Assembly (NCBI GenBank): GCA_003551125.1
Contig: PULY01000021.1
Coordinates: 1-6,716, forward strand
Direction: 5' to 3'
Source of the DNA: Candidatus Iainarchaeum sp.
GTDB lineage: Archaea; B1Sed10-29
DNA: 6,716 nt
Position numbers and translations under genes: made by a program. This document shows positions 5,790 to 6,716 of this stretch, piece by piece. The notes below the pieces were generated by a model. The model saw only the letters and a program-made list of their open reading frames with translations, searched no databases and was not told the DNA's origin. Positions within the stretch are counted from its first letter, which is position 1. Every line of letters begins with the position of its first letter.

Positions 5790-6664
5790 ACAGTGATTCT
5801 GACCAAGTAAAAAAATGCATCTCCAAAGAACAAATTAATTAGTATAGCTAATAATATGTAAGGTACAAAAATAGGTAGGTTTTCGCAGACTTTTATTTCC
5901 TCATAGTTTTTCTCTTCAGCTTTTTTCTTAATTTTTTCCAGTTCTGGATGAGTAAAGGTTTTTCTCCAAAGGCCTAAATCTTCTTTCATTTCTTCATCAA
6001 TTTCTTCAAGAGCTAAAACATCATCATCATTCAATTCAGTTATTAATTTCTTTTCACTGTAAAAAAGACGTATCATATCTTCTTTGAAAGGTAACAAAGA
6101 TATAGTTATTCCCATAGGTATAAAAATAACTATGAAGGCAGGAGCTAATGAAAACCAAAGTATTAAAAGAGGAATTAAAATAAAAATCAATAAAAATCCT
6201 TTTCGAATCTTTTTAGAAAAATCAGGAATTTTATTCTTATTTTTAATTAATCTAAGATGAGTCCTAATAGGTATCACAAACATTGGACCAATCAAACCCG
6301 CTAAAATAAATACGGATCCTATAAATGGATATACTGGAAGAGCGGGAGAAATACCTATAGCTCTTACAACCGGTTGCATTATTTCAGGATAAAAAGGAAC
6401 AAGTAAAGCTATAGCTGTGAATAATTTGACATCCCCTCCACCTAATTGTCCAAAGGAATACATTGCGAACCCCAAACCAAATACAACAGCTGCGACACCA
6501 TATACAAATAATAAATCATTGTAAACTATAGGTGCTAAAATCACCCCTGAAATTATCATGAAATGACTTAATTTATCAGGGACTATTCCTGATTTATAAT
6601 CTGTGTAAGCTGCTATGCTCGTTCCAACTAATAGAATTGCTAAGTTAATTATCACTGGGTTCAT
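5786..6664 (-). CDS. Archaeal A24-type prepilin/prearchaellin peptidase (membrane aspartyl protease)
   Basis: Cuts the class III leader peptide from type IV pilin-like proteins (archaeal pilins, archaellins or sugar-binding pilins) at the cytosolic face of the membrane. The 292-residue protein has about eight hydrophobic segments (roughly 4-20, 34-49, 51-72, 81-90, 109-133, 157-173, 174-192, 263-288). Both catalytic aspartates are present: Asp22 in AYTDYKSG after the first segment, and Asp78 in the GGGDVKLF motif (75-82), the GxGD signature. After segment 7 comes a charged cytosolic region (193-262, with ELNDDDVLALEEIDEE) and a final NLPIFVPYILLAILIN helix, which I recognise as the C-terminal extension found in many archaeal A24 peptidases and absent from short FlaK/PibD forms. 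Start ATG has GGTGA (6671-6675) six bases upstream, and a later start would lose the first membrane segment. The start overlaps an upstream - strand frame by 20 bases. Substrates are unknown; no pilin gene is in the window. Confidence 0.9.
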   Translation of the reverse strand: MNPVIINLAILLVGTSIAAYTDYKSGIVPDKLSHFMIISGVILAPIVYNDLLFVYGVAAVVFGLGFAMYSFGQLGGGDVKLFTAIALLVPFYPEIMQPVVRAIGISPALPVYPFIGSVFILAGLIGPMFVIPIRTHLRLIKNKNKIPDFSKKIRKGFLLIFILIPLLILWFSLAPAFIVIFIPMGITISLLPFKEDMIRLFYSEKKLITELNDDDVLALEEIDEEMKEDLGLWRKTFTHPELEKIKKKAEEKNYEEIKVCENLPIFVPYILLAILINLFFGDAFFYLVRITV

Positions 6665-6716
6665 CTATGTTCACCACGTTTAATTTATCAGGAGTTAATT
6701 TATTTTTGATTATCTC
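6645..6716 (-). CDS. C-terminal end of an upstream - strand gene (partial)
   Basis: Reading from the right edge on the - strand, a frame is open for 23 codons (contains NKLTPDKLNVVNIDEP) and stops at TAA (6645-6647). It overlaps the first 20 bases of the prepilin peptidase gene and contains that gene's GGTGA ribosome site. The other - frame running into the peptidase start has a TGA and a TAG just upstream of the ATG. The peptide looks protein-like but is too short to name. If real, the peptidase is second or later in a - strand operon and is translationally coupled to this gene. Confidence 0.5.
   Translation of the reverse strand, partial: EIIKNKLTPDKLNVVNIDEPSDN

Noticed and set aside
1..6716. 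Search for tRNA, CRISPR, transposon ends, toxin-antitoxin or phage genes
   Set aside because: No cloverleaf-like segment, no spaced identical repeats, and no recognisable transposase or defence domain; genes fill nearly the whole window.

Overview
The window is archaeal. It encodes sn-glycerol-1-phosphate dehydrogenase and geranylgeranylglyceryl phosphate synthase, the two enzymes that set the stereochemistry and first ether bond of archaeal lipids. It also encodes deoxyhypusine synthase, an archaeal-type A24 prepilin peptidase and two single-domain KaiC-like ATPases. Shine-Dalgarno sequences (GGAGAT, AAAGGT, AAAGGTGAT, AAGGAG, GGTGA) match the archaeal 16S tail. DNA is roughly one third G+C by eye, coding strands are strongly purine-rich (A far above T), and isoleucine is often ATA and arginine mostly AGA/AGG. 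The GGGP synthase looks like the group II form. I cannot name the lineage; a euryarchaeal-type organism is my best guess.

Layout, left to right. Bases 1-171 hold a possible tail of an upstream frame, a candidate promoter and a possible 12-codon leader ORF. On the + strand follow a KaiC-like ATPase (172-921), deoxyhypusine synthase (1023-1958) and a second, divergent KaiC-like ATPase (2021-2782). A 181-base gap contains a TATA-like element bracketed by a perfect 7-bp inverted repeat. Then comes a tight cluster of egsA (2964-3989), GGGP synthase (3986-4735, ATGA overlap) and rtcA (4767-5789, TTG start with a hairpin over its Shine-Dalgarno). On the - strand, a prepilin peptidase (5786-6664) converges on rtcA with a 4-base overlap. 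The last few codons of another - strand frame run off the right edge.

How the genes work together. EgsA and GGGP synthase catalyse consecutive reactions (DHAP to G1P, then G1P plus GGPP to GGGP) and appear translationally coupled. RtcA (RNA 3'-end cyclisation) probably shares their transcript but has no obvious lipid role. Deoxyhypusine synthase modifies aIF5A; being bracketed by two KaiC paralogues is unexplained. The peptidase belongs to a separate - strand transcription unit that begins outside the window.

No tRNA, rRNA, CRISPR array, insertion sequence or large repeat was recognised, and no gene-free stretch exceeds 300 bases. The main curiosities are the KaiC-dys-KaiC arrangement, the candidate operator before egsA, the possible SD-masking hairpin before rtcA, and departures from family consensus in RtcA (shortened GEGGGQ loop), deoxyhypusine synthase (Gly to Asn beside the catalytic Lys) and the first KaiC (Asp-Glu in place of Glu-Glu).
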